Assembly: GCA_013339765.2 (NCBI GenBank)
Contig: CM023449.1
Span: forward strand, 121,244,665 to 121,308,664
Reading direction: 5' to 3'
From: Haemaphysalis longicornis
Lineage: Eukaryota > Arthropoda > Arachnida > Ixodida > Ixodidae
DNA length: 64,000 nt
The notes beneath the pieces were generated by a model. The model was not told where the DNA came from. It did no database searches and was given only the letters and a program-made list of their open reading frames with translations. The position numbers and the translations under genes were made by a program. This document shows positions 10,627 to 21,431 of this stretch, one piece after another. The stretch's first letter is position 1; each line of letters begins with the position of its first letter.

Positions 10627-10931
10627 TGTAAGGCGGGTTTATTGCCTTGACAGCGGAAGGAAGGAGGGGCACTCAGAAGTGGCACACGGATCGGTGGCCC
10701 AGCCGGCAGAATGTCTCGAGCACTCCACGAGCTTCATGCCGATGACGATGCCGCTGCGGTGGCTGACCTTGTTGCCTCGTCGTCGTCTGTACAAACCTGG
10801 TGGTCAATCCCCTTGAGCGGGCATACGCCAATCACAAGGACAATGCTGACTGTTGTGGCCGCGTAGCAAATCAGTTGTTCGTTAGTGCTCGCATGGTGGC
10901 TGCGCGCCACTTGCTCGTCTTTCGCACTACA
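10627..10931 (-). repeat. 5' LTR of the Gypsy-type element
   Basis: 305 bp, minus strand, starting TGTAGTGCG and ending CGCCTTACA, so the TGTA...TACA ends are complementary as usual for LTRs. An AATAAA polyadenylation signal is present 11 bases before the end (plus-strand TTTATT at 10,638-10,643). Just inside the element, three bases after the LTR, TGGTGGAGTG could serve as a tRNA primer-binding site, because tRNAs end in CCA. Boundaries are supported by the AAGC target duplication. Confidence 0.75.
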
Positions 10932-10935
10932 AAGC

Positions 10936-12340
10936 CAATGTATTGACAGAAAACGAGAATTCCACATTATTTACGACTTCACTATGAACAATGTATTTTA
11001 AAAAGTAAACTAAACTTGGCGTAATGTCACAGTCCTCTTAGCGGAAAATTACGAATTGGGCTACAATCGAGTCGTTTATGCAGTCCTTTCTTTTTCAGCT
11101 TGTTTTTTCCGCACGTTTTCTGCGACGAGCCATTTTTTATGTAATGATAAGTAGGTGAATACTTCCGGAACACTCAGGTGGGTTAATAATCGCGCAAAGA
11201 AATTCGTCGGTACATTTTTTTAATCTGTGAGGACTTGCGCCTGTGGTGTTGCCCTAGAGAGGAACCAATCATTCAAAGATAATTGATCAAACGCTAATGC
11301 AACCTCGAATTAGAGCACGACGCTAGCAAAAATTATCGGTGCCAAAGAAGCTATTGCTTTCTTCTGCATAAAAAGAACTGTTGTTGTATTTGTTTTTGTA
11401 GTCCGGTCATGAACATGACCACCGCTGCAATGAACAAAAAAATAAAATGCGCATGTTTTAAACGGGAGGAATTGTAACCGGGGCTACACAGTAATAGCCG
11501 GATCCTCCGCAAAATTTCCTATCTCAGTGCTTTTTTTTTATTTATGCGAAATTTAAACGCACTCAGGGTTACACATAACGACTAAGACACAATACATTCG
11601 TTAGCAGGCGTCTAAGGAGACACAAAGAAGTCAAGCAGTGGTTTGTGAGCCTTAAAAACCAGGGAAACCAGACACCGGCGTCCAAAGAATGCCGCTACTC
11701 TGATGGATCATTCTGTTCCGCGTAAATGCTTCTCACAATGCAGCAAGCTCACAAAAATGAACTAATACGGTCGCAGGGATCAGCATGCCGGTCAGTCTTA
11801 GTGCGCTTCTACAAACTGTACAAACCCAGTACAATAAACACGTCGTATGGAACTCGCTTAACGTCAAGAAAACGCAACCATCGAATTGTATACGGAGTAA
11901 CGCCAATATCCTTTCAAGAGACCATTGGAAAGTGTCCCAAAAAGTGACTCCAATCCACGCTGTAAGGGTGATTGGAAAGCAACGCTTTAAACGACACCCA
12001 CAACATTTGCCCAGGTGACGTCATTTGAATTCACACACGCGGCACCAGAAATGGTTAAACCAGAGATTCTGCCAGCCGTTACCTGGAATTCGCGGAGGCA
12101 GCGTCTCCAACACAGCAGCGTCGGCCCCGGCCGGTCTAGAGTGGCGGACGACGGCGCCGCTGTAGCCCGACCGTGAGTCTGAAGAAAGAAAACGGGGAGG
12201 AGTGTCTTTTGAAGAGTAAGGCTGCGCAACCTAGCCATCCTGATGTGCTAGCTCTGGCCTACACTACCATGCGACACAAGCGCGGACACCGAAACAACTC
12301 GGCATATCAGCTTAGCGATTCCCGCTTACGCTGATTAAAA
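10936..12340. other. No gene recognised (1.4 kb)
   Basis: AT-rich single-copy-looking sequence up to about 11,950, then a GC-richer stretch. Short ORFs on both strands have no recognisable motif. Confidence 0.5.
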
Positions 12341-12344
12341 CTAG

Positions 12345-12815
12345 TTAGTTTTGTGTTTCCGAATGGCGAGAAAGCTCGCAGAACTTTTAAGTGCAAGCGA
12401 CCCCAAACCATCCACCGCCGGCGGCGGCGGCGGCGGCGTCGGCAGTGCTCCTCTATATTTAAAAAAGAAACAGCATCCGGCGCCAGGTTTCGATCCGAGG
12501 ACTTCGCGGCCGCAGCGCGACGCTCTACCGACCAAGCCACGGATGCGACGCTGATATCAGTGTTAGTGACGCGTCTTATATCTTTAACGCATTCAAACTA
12601 CGTCGTCAGCGGCGTGCGTTGGCGACTCAGCGGCGTTATAGCGGCGTGATAACTGCGTGGTGTACACGTGATACTACAAACCCGATGGAAGAGATGAAGA
12701 GAAGGCGGCGAGGCGGTGGGCTGCAGGGGCCGAGCGCAAGCGCCGCAAGCGGGCCGACAACCGTGCATTCGCACTTTCACATTCTCCCCCTCGGGGAAAT
12801 GCGGGGGAATTTTTT
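12345..12815. repeat. Interspersed repeat, family B copy 1
   Basis: Shares several blocks with 46,650-47,045: a tRNA-like B box (GTTTCGATCC), the segment TTATATC.TT...CATTCAAACTACGTC, and a closing hairpin-like CCCCCTC.GGGGA. Its start (TTTTAAGTGC..AGCGACC) and end also match the ends of the nested element at 9,394-10,020, so these belong to one related group. A (CGG)n tract lies at 12,417-12,440. Not coding. Confidence 0.7.
12473..12546 (-). repeat. tRNA-derived SINE head with cloverleaf potential
   Basis: On the minus strand the 74 bases open with GCATCCG and close with CGGATGC, a perfect 7 bp acceptor stem. TCGCG and CGCGA form a perfect 5 bp anticodon stem around a 7 nt loop, CTGCGGC (nominal anticodon GCG). 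A box TGGCTTGGTCGG and B box GGATCGAAACC are recognisable. A T6 run follows 5 bases downstream, a possible Pol III stop. About 2-3 extra bases sit between the T arm and the acceptor, and the T stem has a mismatch, so I read it as a SINE head and not a functional tRNA. Confidence 0.6.
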
Positions 12816-13219
12816 ATTATCGATATTTCTTAAAATCAGCTGCTTCTTTTGCCTTTTTAATACTTGTTAAAAACAGTCGAATTGGTATACACCAATTTAG
12901 AAAACGTAGTCCCATTCGTGGCAAGCGGTGGACAAAACGTGGCGTTTCTCTAGCGGCCAGACGTCGGTATGTGGTCTCTACATTTTGTTTTTCTGCACTG
13001 CAAAGAAATCCTTAACGTGTCTTTGCTGTACGACCGCTTTATTCAGTCGGCTCCGCGTTACGCCGGTAGTGCTGTCGAACAAGTTAATCAAGCTGTGCGA
13101 AGGAAGCCCGATATGGACGCGCAGCATGCCAGGAGCGGCCAAAACAACTGCCGCTAAAACACAGGACAAAGCCGTCCTACAACTTGCCCACAGTTGCGAG
13201 CCGGCAGCTGCGCGCGGGG

Positions 13220-13420
13220 AGCGCAGGGTAATAGCGCCCTACGGCCGCGCCATCTACACTTTTCTCGGGGAGTCGAAATCGCCCTCCCTGTCGCCATCAG
13301 CGTTCTGCGTTTCTTGTCCCCCGCGCAACTAAGGAATCGTTGGCTGGTAGAGGTTGAAAGCTTGTCTTTATAACACCATGGCCGATGCGTCGTTAACCTC
13401 GGTCTTTTGTGTAGGCAAGC
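13220..13420 (+). repeat. Interspersed repeat, family C copy 1
   Basis: The sequence GCGCCATCTACAC...GTTGGCTGGTAGAGGTTGAAAG is similar to 14,790-14,945, and the last part also to 60,871-60,896. Extent is approximate. No protein motif. Confidence 0.5.
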
Positions 13421-13499
13421 TGAGTTTTTCTTTTGGCTGAACCTCACAAGTGAAGTCTCCTGCCATGTTGACCCAGCGAAGCATGACACATGTAACGAG

Positions 13500-14580
13500 G
13501 TTTCAACTAGGTTCCGTGCCATGTTCGAATACATGAGCTTGGTCTGATGGGTGGAGAGGTAACTACAAAAAACCTTACAAGCCTAAAAAATGTGTGAATG
13601 GGCATGCATCGTCGATGAGTTAGGGCGGCCGAATTTCGGGACAGGGTACCCAGGAATGACATTTGAAACACCAGTTTTACATTCTGCCCTTTTTGGGCGT
13701 ACCAGTAGTGATATAACGAAATAAAGTATAACACTATTTCAATACCTGAAGTAAACACATGGTGTTTTCAATGGTGCCCTATCTTCACATCAGACTTTTA
13801 AACACTGATCCACAATGCAATACAAACTACTTGAAAGAAACAGCGCTCGAAACTGAATGGAAGGGTGAAAAGACATACGTTGCCCTAATCTTCGACTTAT
13901 ATTTATCCTAAATAAGACGAGGAACATTTTTGTGTTGGAAAAAAAAGAGAGAAACAAAAATCTTCTGTACAGAGGAAAGCAGCCCCCGTGTAACACATCG
14001 TTCGTCATTCCAGTGACCTGATCGCTCCTTCGAAGAAATCCAGAGAAGGTAGGCTTAAGCACGGCGCAACCATTATGTAACTTGCGAAAGCATCGTAAAT
14101 ATATCTCGTGCGCTGCCGCCGTAGTGTTTCAACATGACCTTTCCCATTGAGTGTGTGCCTGCCCGGAGGGACGTTGCATAATGACTGAGTCCATCGTCGA
14201 TGTACCGGTCCGTTTCATCGCATGCCTCCTGCCGCATTAAAGGCCAATATTTCATGATATTCTCGTTTTTGACTCCAGCCCTCTGGCAGTACGTAAAATC
14301 ACAATACCTTAAATTGCACTATTGATACACAGAAAAATTGCATGTGTGGAGTTTGTGGTCAATATATAATTGCCGCTCCAACTGTTTTAAAAATGCCGAA
14401 TACTTGAGAGTACCAAAGCACGGCTAATATACCTTCAACCCAGTCTTAACTACGACACTGATCCACAAATAAAGCTTGATTAATAAATTTATAATCAAAA
14501 GGGAACAAAAAGAGCTGCGAATCGGCACCCGATATCTATTAGCGTATCAGGGCTAATCAAGCCCAAAAAAACTGATACAT
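13500..14580. repeat. 1 kb interspersed repeat, family A copy 1
   Basis: Aligns by eye, in the same orientation and nearly end to end, with 47,055-48,070. Shared landmarks are TTGGTCTGATGGG, GCATGCATCGTC/GCCATGCATCGTC, ACTTGAAG/ACTGAAGTAAACACA.GGTGT, CCTTCGAAGAAATCCAGAGA, CTCGTGCGCTGCCGCCGTAG and TCCGTTTCATCGCATGCC. On the minus strand, 14,255-14,073 is open and reads ACDETDRYIDDG and LKHYGGSARDIFT, matched in copy 2. I do not recognise the family; it could be a DNA transposon fragment or a duplicated segment. Confidence 0.75.
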
Positions 14581-14789
14581 GTTGTTTCTTATTCCCTGAA
14601 TTAAACCGAATAGGCGCTGCCAATAGTACATATCTACGAATACGCATAGTAGTCGTAGATAAGATTCTATGGTCGTGGATGAGATACTATGCGCCAAAAC
14701 AGGCCCAAAACAACCACTAGTAAAGCAGACGACAATGCCGTACCGCCAAACGCGTCCGCCGGCGACCAGGCACCTCCGCATGGGGAACG

Positions 14790-15060
14790 CTGGGTAAATT
14801 CCCGGTGCCATCTACAGTGTGCTCCGTAAGTGAAACCCTCCGCTTCCCTCCCACCGCCGCTTCCGCCGCGTTGGGAGTTTAATGTCTTGAACGCTGCTGA
14901 AGAACCGTTGGCTGGAATGTAGAAAGCTTTGCTTTAAAACACTGCGTCACGGCACAATACAAAACAGTGATCAACTGACTCTGGTAGATTCCTTAGAGCG
15001 CAATGGTCCGACCAAGAAACGGACCTTCCCTTTCGTGCGGAGCCATGTTTGAACTTGGAG
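14790..15060 (+). repeat. Interspersed repeat, family C copy 2
   Basis: TGCCATCTACAGTG, CCGTTGGCTGGAATGTAGAA and AGCTTTGCTTTAAAACACTG parallel 13,231-13,372 and 60,871-60,896. A short imperfect inverted repeat (GCATAGTA with TACTATGC) lies just upstream at 14,644-14,692. Not coding. Confidence 0.5.
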
Positions 15061-18000
15061 TGTGGAAGAATGAAGTGTGAAGAAAAACGTTTTCTCATTT
15101 GGCGGTACTCACGACCAGTTTGAAAATATCACTCATATGATGGCCAAAGTAAGGATGGTCTTAAATGGGCACCTGGAAAGGCTTTCGATTAGAGTGCTCG
15201 TCCTAGACATTTCTGACATACTGAACAGACATTCCATAGAATAACAGTCGTACCACGTTGTAAGCTAGCTAAAAGTCTCCACGAACTCCTTGAAAAATCC
15301 CCATGACGGCTTCTGCTTAAATTCAGCCGGATATATAAGACGAACAGGTAAATGGAAAGTCATGCGCTGCTGAAGGGCCTTTAGCAAAAGTCAATGATTA
15401 GCCAATTTGTAAAAGGAGACACAAGTTGTAGAGACAAATGCATCAGCCCAATACCCCAGCCCTAAAGGAAGAAACAAGTTATCCTTTCGCATATGTTCAC
15501 TTTGAGAACCCCAAACAAAAGTAGCAAATACCCTAAGTAGAGCCCGAAGGTTGAATTCCGCACAGTGAAGCACTTGAAGCACATGAAGAAGATTTACGGA
15601 GTAAAGAGATTGCACATTGGCGCACGCGCAAACAGAAACAGTTTTCGCACCTTCCATGCCTGCGATGAGCGATTAACTTGTGTGAGTGCTAAAAACCAAT
15701 AAGGTCCACTCCACTATTACGCAGTTGAAGCAAAAGCACGCCTAAATACTGAAGTAGGGCACGATCCCAGCTAAATCTGGCAAATCTGCAAGGTTTTCTT
15801 CCACATTGACCGATCCAAATACTTTATTTTTTACATATTAACATCCGCGTTGCGGATAATAATATGTAAGAGTATTACTTATAAAACAACAACATTAAAA
15901 TATTAACACATAACTTATTAACATATAGTAACAGAACTGCGTAGTCAACGTAAGGGTTCATTGGATGCTTATTTTACCAGTCCAGACATACGGTATATCA
16001 TCCCCATTTAAGCAAGAACCTTACCCTCAGACGATTTTAAGCAAGAAGCTCGTAGTGGTTCACTCCGTCGAATGCTGAGGAAACGAGGTTTCAGGTAGAG
16101 TGCTAAAAGCAATATTGAAAGGGGGCGGCCCGGTCTAACGGACGACTTCACCGCACTCCACTCAGACGGAACGGGATATAGGTATGTTGCGAGCAGGAGA
16201 ACAAACGTCGTTGTGGTTGTGGGTCTTTTCTTCGCGGAGATATGTCAGGAACGGCGAAGTTTGATGAGCTAATGTACGCGTTTCACGAAATTTACAAAAG
16301 TGTCAAATTGAAGAATTTTTTATAGTGCATGCCATGTGACACCTTAATGTGATTGCACGTGAGTTGAACAGGTGAAAACGAGGCATACAGAATTCTGATT
16401 ATAGTGAAAGAGTGGCGGGTGTAAGTCTGCTTGGTAATTCATTTCACGCTATAGAGCAAAAAAATGAAAGCGAAGAAAGATACGCACACACGCTGTCGAA
16501 GAAAAAAACACACACGAGGTAATTGGCGCAGAAAGACAGAAAACGAATTGAAAACGGGTACTCAAATAAGATGTAGCAGTGAAGAAGTTGTGACAATTTT
16601 CGCCAGGATTTCCCCCTTCAGTGCCCCAAGAAATTTGTTAGGTGTGGCTGTGGCCGCAATCCTGGGAAGTTTGCCACAAATGTAAGGGAAGAAGTAATCC
16701 GACGGCAGTGTACGTGCAAATGTTAGACGACGAATCTAAAGCTGTTAAAAAAATCAATGGTTCTACTTATCAATAAATAGGTTGCGGCACATTTAAACAT
16801 ATTCCTCTAGAACCAAAAATTAGTTGTTTAATTTTGAAAGCTGCTGCTGCTGATGTATTGTTAGTTTGAAACACAGTTAAGCCCATTGTTTAGTGTGTGA
16901 AATTATAAAAAGAAATGCGAGGTTAACGCGTTGCTATCTCGTTTTCCGGTAAGAATGTTCAGCGTCGATGTCAGCGTGTTTTGCGACAAGAAACCCTTTC
17001 GCAGCATTCACACAGCATTCAGTTTCGCTCGTGTGACCAGGCTATCTCCATTCATTTTGCGCCAGAAGTGCTGACGCTCTAGAGAACCAGGCGATGTATC
17101 GAGCACACTTACCTCTATGGCTTACGAAGTACACGATATAGAGGAATAAGACCGCTACGCCAATTCTAATCAGGTGATCCTTCAAGCAAAGCACAGGGAT
17201 ATGGGCACTTATACTTTCCATCTTTATTTCATTCCTTGCGTCAGAGCCTCCTGGCGCATTTCATTAGGTGATCGAAAAGATTGACATGGTCGCTAAGATT
17301 AAAACAAACGTTTTATTTCCACCTGAGGCAGCAGGATAAAATACGAACGGCTCGTTGAGCTTAAAATGGTCTTAAACTTTTATTGCAGCCATATTTTTTC
17401 TACGCTTCATTTTTAGTGTTAGTATGCGTGACATTGGTCAACCAGAGACAGAAAAAGTGCCGGAAACATTGTAAAAAAGAGAAAAGGAAGAATGCACAAC
17501 TCCGTTACTCCGTTGGAGGTTTTGCAAGGTACTTGCCGGTCCTTCAAAATGATTGCCGGAGTACCCGGTCTAGGCATGTATACTTCCACATTAAGCCATA
17601 CGTACGCCGTTCCTTTGCTTTCAGTTGCTTATTTTGCAAATACGTAGTTTTCGCAGCCGCGTGCAATGCTACTTTCTAGACTCCAAAAACGCCATGTGCA
17701 TTTCAATTACTTCTCCCGGCAGGTAAAAAGCTCCAGAAACAATCTAAACTTGTCAGTCTCTATGCAGAAAGTCTTTATCATGAGAGATATTGGCGCCAAC
17801 GTGGTTAAATTGTGTTGCAATTACAAAGACAACATTGGAACAGGAATGAAAACATTGTAATTGAAAACCCTACTAGTTTGTATAAAATAAACAAGAATGT
17901 AGCTTAGGTAGCTGAAAACAAATAAGCAAAATTACAGATGCAGTCTATCGACTGAAAGTTTCTTCAACGATTTCGGCCCACTAACAATGGTGGTTATAAA

Positions 18001-21000
18001 GCGTGGTGTTATTACGTTAATAAAAATACGTTCATAAAAATACAATAATGCACGCTGTATTTATTCTTGCGTGGTTCTTTACGTTAATACGCTCGAATAT
18101 TCTTTGTAGACTTACACAGAGTGATCCAGCTACTGCGATGGGACTATGGATGTTTCAAGTTCGCCGAAGCGCTACGCCGTTGGACTTCAGCTAAATCTTC
18201 TTTTCGCAATTCCTTTGCCGATGGGGTGTCCAAGTCCCCGAAAACATTACTATTGCATGCAGCAGAAATTAGTTTTACCAGCTATTGAATTTCACTCTGC
18301 GCAGGCCCATTATTTTCCCTTTGTAGAAGTGGATGAGAAATCGCCTTATGCAATGCCAGATTCTCCTTGGTTAAAAGAGGGTTCGATTCTCTAATGTGCT
18401 TATGCGACAGGCAATGCACTGAAAATGGGAAAACAAACCAGCATTGATCGTTCCATTATAAGATAAAAAGCATGCAGGTTTACACCTATCAAGGTCAGAG
18501 CTTTGGCATAAGTATACACATGACTACTTTTTTTATCCATTTCTGTGGTGTCAAGTGTTATTGATTGTTTCAGGTTGTTTACCTGGTATTTGGTCTCCCG
18601 GTGGACCGTAAGCAGTCTGTTCAAGGTGAACCAGCTGTGTAGCCAGTAATTTCTTTCAGCAAAGCAGTTGTCATTCCTGCTTATTCAGTACCGCAATTCT
18701 CAGCTGCGTCGAAATTTGCAACGCGAAAGAGGCAGTTCTCTGGAAAACATTAGAATTAAATATTTAGAGCGCCATTGCCTAGCAAACACATTAACAAATG
18801 CAGTAGAATAAAGCTGTCTTGACATATTTTCTTTTCTTGTGAAAATTGTTCGGTATAAGAATAGCTTGTTAAACGAAGCTTTGTAGCTAGAATACGGAAT
18901 TCGGTTGTGTAGTCAAGCTACAATAGTTCGCACCAAAGTGCTGGGCACTACAAAAGAGGTTTTTGTGTTGGGCTAAAGTTAGGCCATGCAACTGTTTTTT
19001 GTTTGGCTGGACTTAGGATACATAAAAAAATGTTACGGTGACTCCGGAAATTTGCGAGAGTATTGACGTACCATTGTCTTGCCGAAGTAGATCGACAATG
19101 TTATTTATTAAACAGTCTTAAACCGGCGACCCCTGGGATGTAGCTTTTAAGGAAAAGACGAACGCATTCTTTTTCTTTATGTCTCTTTAAAGTATAAGAA
19201 CCTAACACGCAAATTTACGGCTTGTTTTTGACGGACCTGATGGCAGAAATGAGGCATCTTTCATAAAAATCCCCCCTGCTGGCGCAAGTTCGAAGTTGGG
19301 GTGTTCCAGTTGTCTGTAGGCTGATACTTACCGTGACGAGGGGGCCACGTTTCGATGGTGCTGGGTTAGGTCGAGTAATCTACTTGCTGTAGGAACAGTG
19401 TGGTCGATGTGTACTAAATAGCGAAGAGCTTTTATTAAGGGTACAATACCGGTGGTACTGAACCACGTTATGAGAAGCTATAGTAATGTAATAGGGGGTG
19501 TATTGAAATGCAGACTTCGCGCTTACGAATATCTATGGACGTTTGCCCGTCCTTGCGCTAGTGTAGGCACAAGGTCGGGTTTTGATGTTGGTTACTTGTC
19601 GTGGTTATTTATTGTCTCCACTATGAAGCAGTCGTTTGAAATTGAAACGGATTGCCTTTTTTACGCAATGTTGTTGCCCGTAATGTATCGTAATATGCAC
19701 TTACAAAAGTACATGCCGTACTCCCAATTGAGTTCTTGCAGTCTTGGAAGTTGTGTTACAAGCAAAGAGATAATTGTCCATGGAGAAAGGTGCAATAAAT
19801 TGCAAATGTTCTCGATAAATCACTGGCCAGCACTTTTTATTCACTCATTCAAAGTGCTGAATGTCAATAAACGTCAATAAACGACCACCTATTTTGTACC
19901 AACATGCCTTGTTCCTTTGGAGCGTACCTCCAGAGCAGCCAATGCTCGCAGTGTGGCTTGGCCAATTCACAAATTTCTCAAGAAATAGCTTCGTGTTCAA
20001 CTATCGTCGTCGTTAGACGAACAAGTGCGGGATTTTGTCGTAGAAAAATTAATTCGAAACTGGAGTCTTCCTCTCTGCATCGCCCTTGCCGATTTCCTAT
20101 GACGTTTTGTGTGCTGCTTACTATATGCTTCGGTGCCACTTAAAAACGACACAGGAAGTTGCATCTACGCTTGATCACTGCAGCCTTCTATTCTTCGCGC
20201 GGCGCAAGGAGTGCCTTACCCCTAGTATTTCGCACGTGACACGAGTCGCTTCCGTGATTTTTCGAACTTCTTCTGCCAACAAACTGTTACAGCGACGACG
20301 AACTTGCGACGACTTGCAAAAATCAGGGGGTCTCGGGCAATAATTCGCCTCTCCTGTCGGAAGGCGCGCGCCTTTTGATATCCGCGTCCGTCGTTTTCGT
20401 GGCGTGATGTATAGCATGCAGGCTTGGTTTGACTGCGCAACTAGCCGACCGCCCGACAGAGTCAGTCGGGCGTGCGCTGGCGGGTCGTCGCAATTCGTTC
20501 GCTCAATTACAGCTAAGCCACGGGGAGGTTTGTTCCAGCTAGAATGTGGGTTTAGTTTGTGCGTTTGTGGACTGTACTAAGCTTGGTAAAGCCTATGAAG
20601 TCGAAGTAACTCCATCAAAGCGCACGTGCGACGATTTCCTGACTGTGCTTTACTGGAGCTGTAAGCTGCATATTCCAGTGCGCCGGCTACGCTAGTAGAA
20701 ACTCTAAGGCCTCTTACAGGTAGACAAAGTGCCAGCGAAGTGCATACAGGTGGTAACGAATTACAATCAATAAAAACGTTTATTAAAAGGTGTAAAAGAG
20801 AGGTACGGGAAGCACTTTTTGAGGAAGCTATATTAGTACACCGGTCAGTAGCATGACCACACATTTAGAATGGATTCTGCTGCCTAAAGCACGCAGTCGC
20901 CCGTAGGGATTTAGGGCACGCTGACTGCCCAAGCGTTATAGGGACCGGGCAGCTGGACGGGTGGCGCCACCAGTCGGCGCTCCCCTCGTCAGTGGAATGA

Positions 21001-21137
21001 GCCGGTGTATTGGACTACACAGCCTCCCGTTGTTTTTGTCGTGTTTGCTTCGGTGCTTTGAATGTTTTGGTGGTGTTGTAAGCGGACATGTGAGATTAAA
21101 CGAAGTCTAGACAGATGTGTTGGGTTCTTAGATTCAG
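15061..21137. other. No gene recognised (6 kb)
   Basis: AT-rich DNA with scattered short ORFs, none with a motif I can name, including a 142-codon open frame at 19,452-19,880 of random-looking composition. A hairpin at 15,833-15,867 has 16 bp arms with two mismatches around GTT. A GC/CpG-richer island at about 20,165-20,560 contains a perfect 8 bp stem (20,450-20,457 with 20,465-20,472). Confidence 0.5.
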
Positions 21138-21431
21138 TAACGACTGCGTAAACTTGTCGGACGCTTCTAAAGTTGGGTATCGGCTGTAATGGCATGAGCG
21201 CTTTTTGCAGCGATTTGCGCTTGGCTCCACCCTTTTTGAGTACGAATAAAACTACTATTATTAGTATTCATTTCTTCTTAAATGCACTAACGGCTACGCA
21301 AACTTATTGGATGCTTCTAAGGATAGGAATGGGCTACATTGACATGAGCACTTTTTGCAGCGCTCTACGCCCATGGCCCCGCGCGATCCGAGTAGGAATA
21401 AAACTATTAGGAATATTAGTATTCATTTCTA
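21138..21431 (+). repeat. Diverged tandem duplication of about 140-150 bp
   Basis: Unit 1 (21,138-21,273) and unit 2 (21,288-21,431) share, in order, AACG.CT.CG.AAACTT, GATGCTTCTAA or its variant, the ATGAGC.CTTTTTGCAGCG block, GAGTA.GAATAAAACTA and TTAGTATTCATTTCT. They differ at many sites, so the duplication is old. No ORF spans it convincingly. Confidence 0.75.

Larger units (their letters stand above)
7455..10931 (-). mobile_element. Ty3/Gypsy-type LTR retrotransposon, internally deleted
   Basis: Minus-strand element with a complete LTR at 10,627-10,931, gag, protease and the first part of RT. The RT frame stops after the DALDYLQ segment and is followed at once by TGTAAGGCGG (plus strand 7,455-7,464), identical to the first 10 bp of the LTR as read on the plus strand (10,627-10,636). 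The 4 bp AAGC occurs immediately outside both ends (7,451-7,454 and 10,932-10,935), as expected for a Gypsy-class target duplication. The rest of RT, RNase H, integrase and nearly all of the 3' LTR are therefore deleted. A foreign 627 bp element sits in gag. The element is non-autonomous and defective. Confidence 0.82.

Noticed and set aside
19452..19880. 142-codon ORF
   Set aside because: AT-rich, random-looking composition, no motif; chance ORF.
20450..20472. GC hairpin as a bacterial-type terminator
   Set aside because: No T-run follows and the context is eukaryotic.
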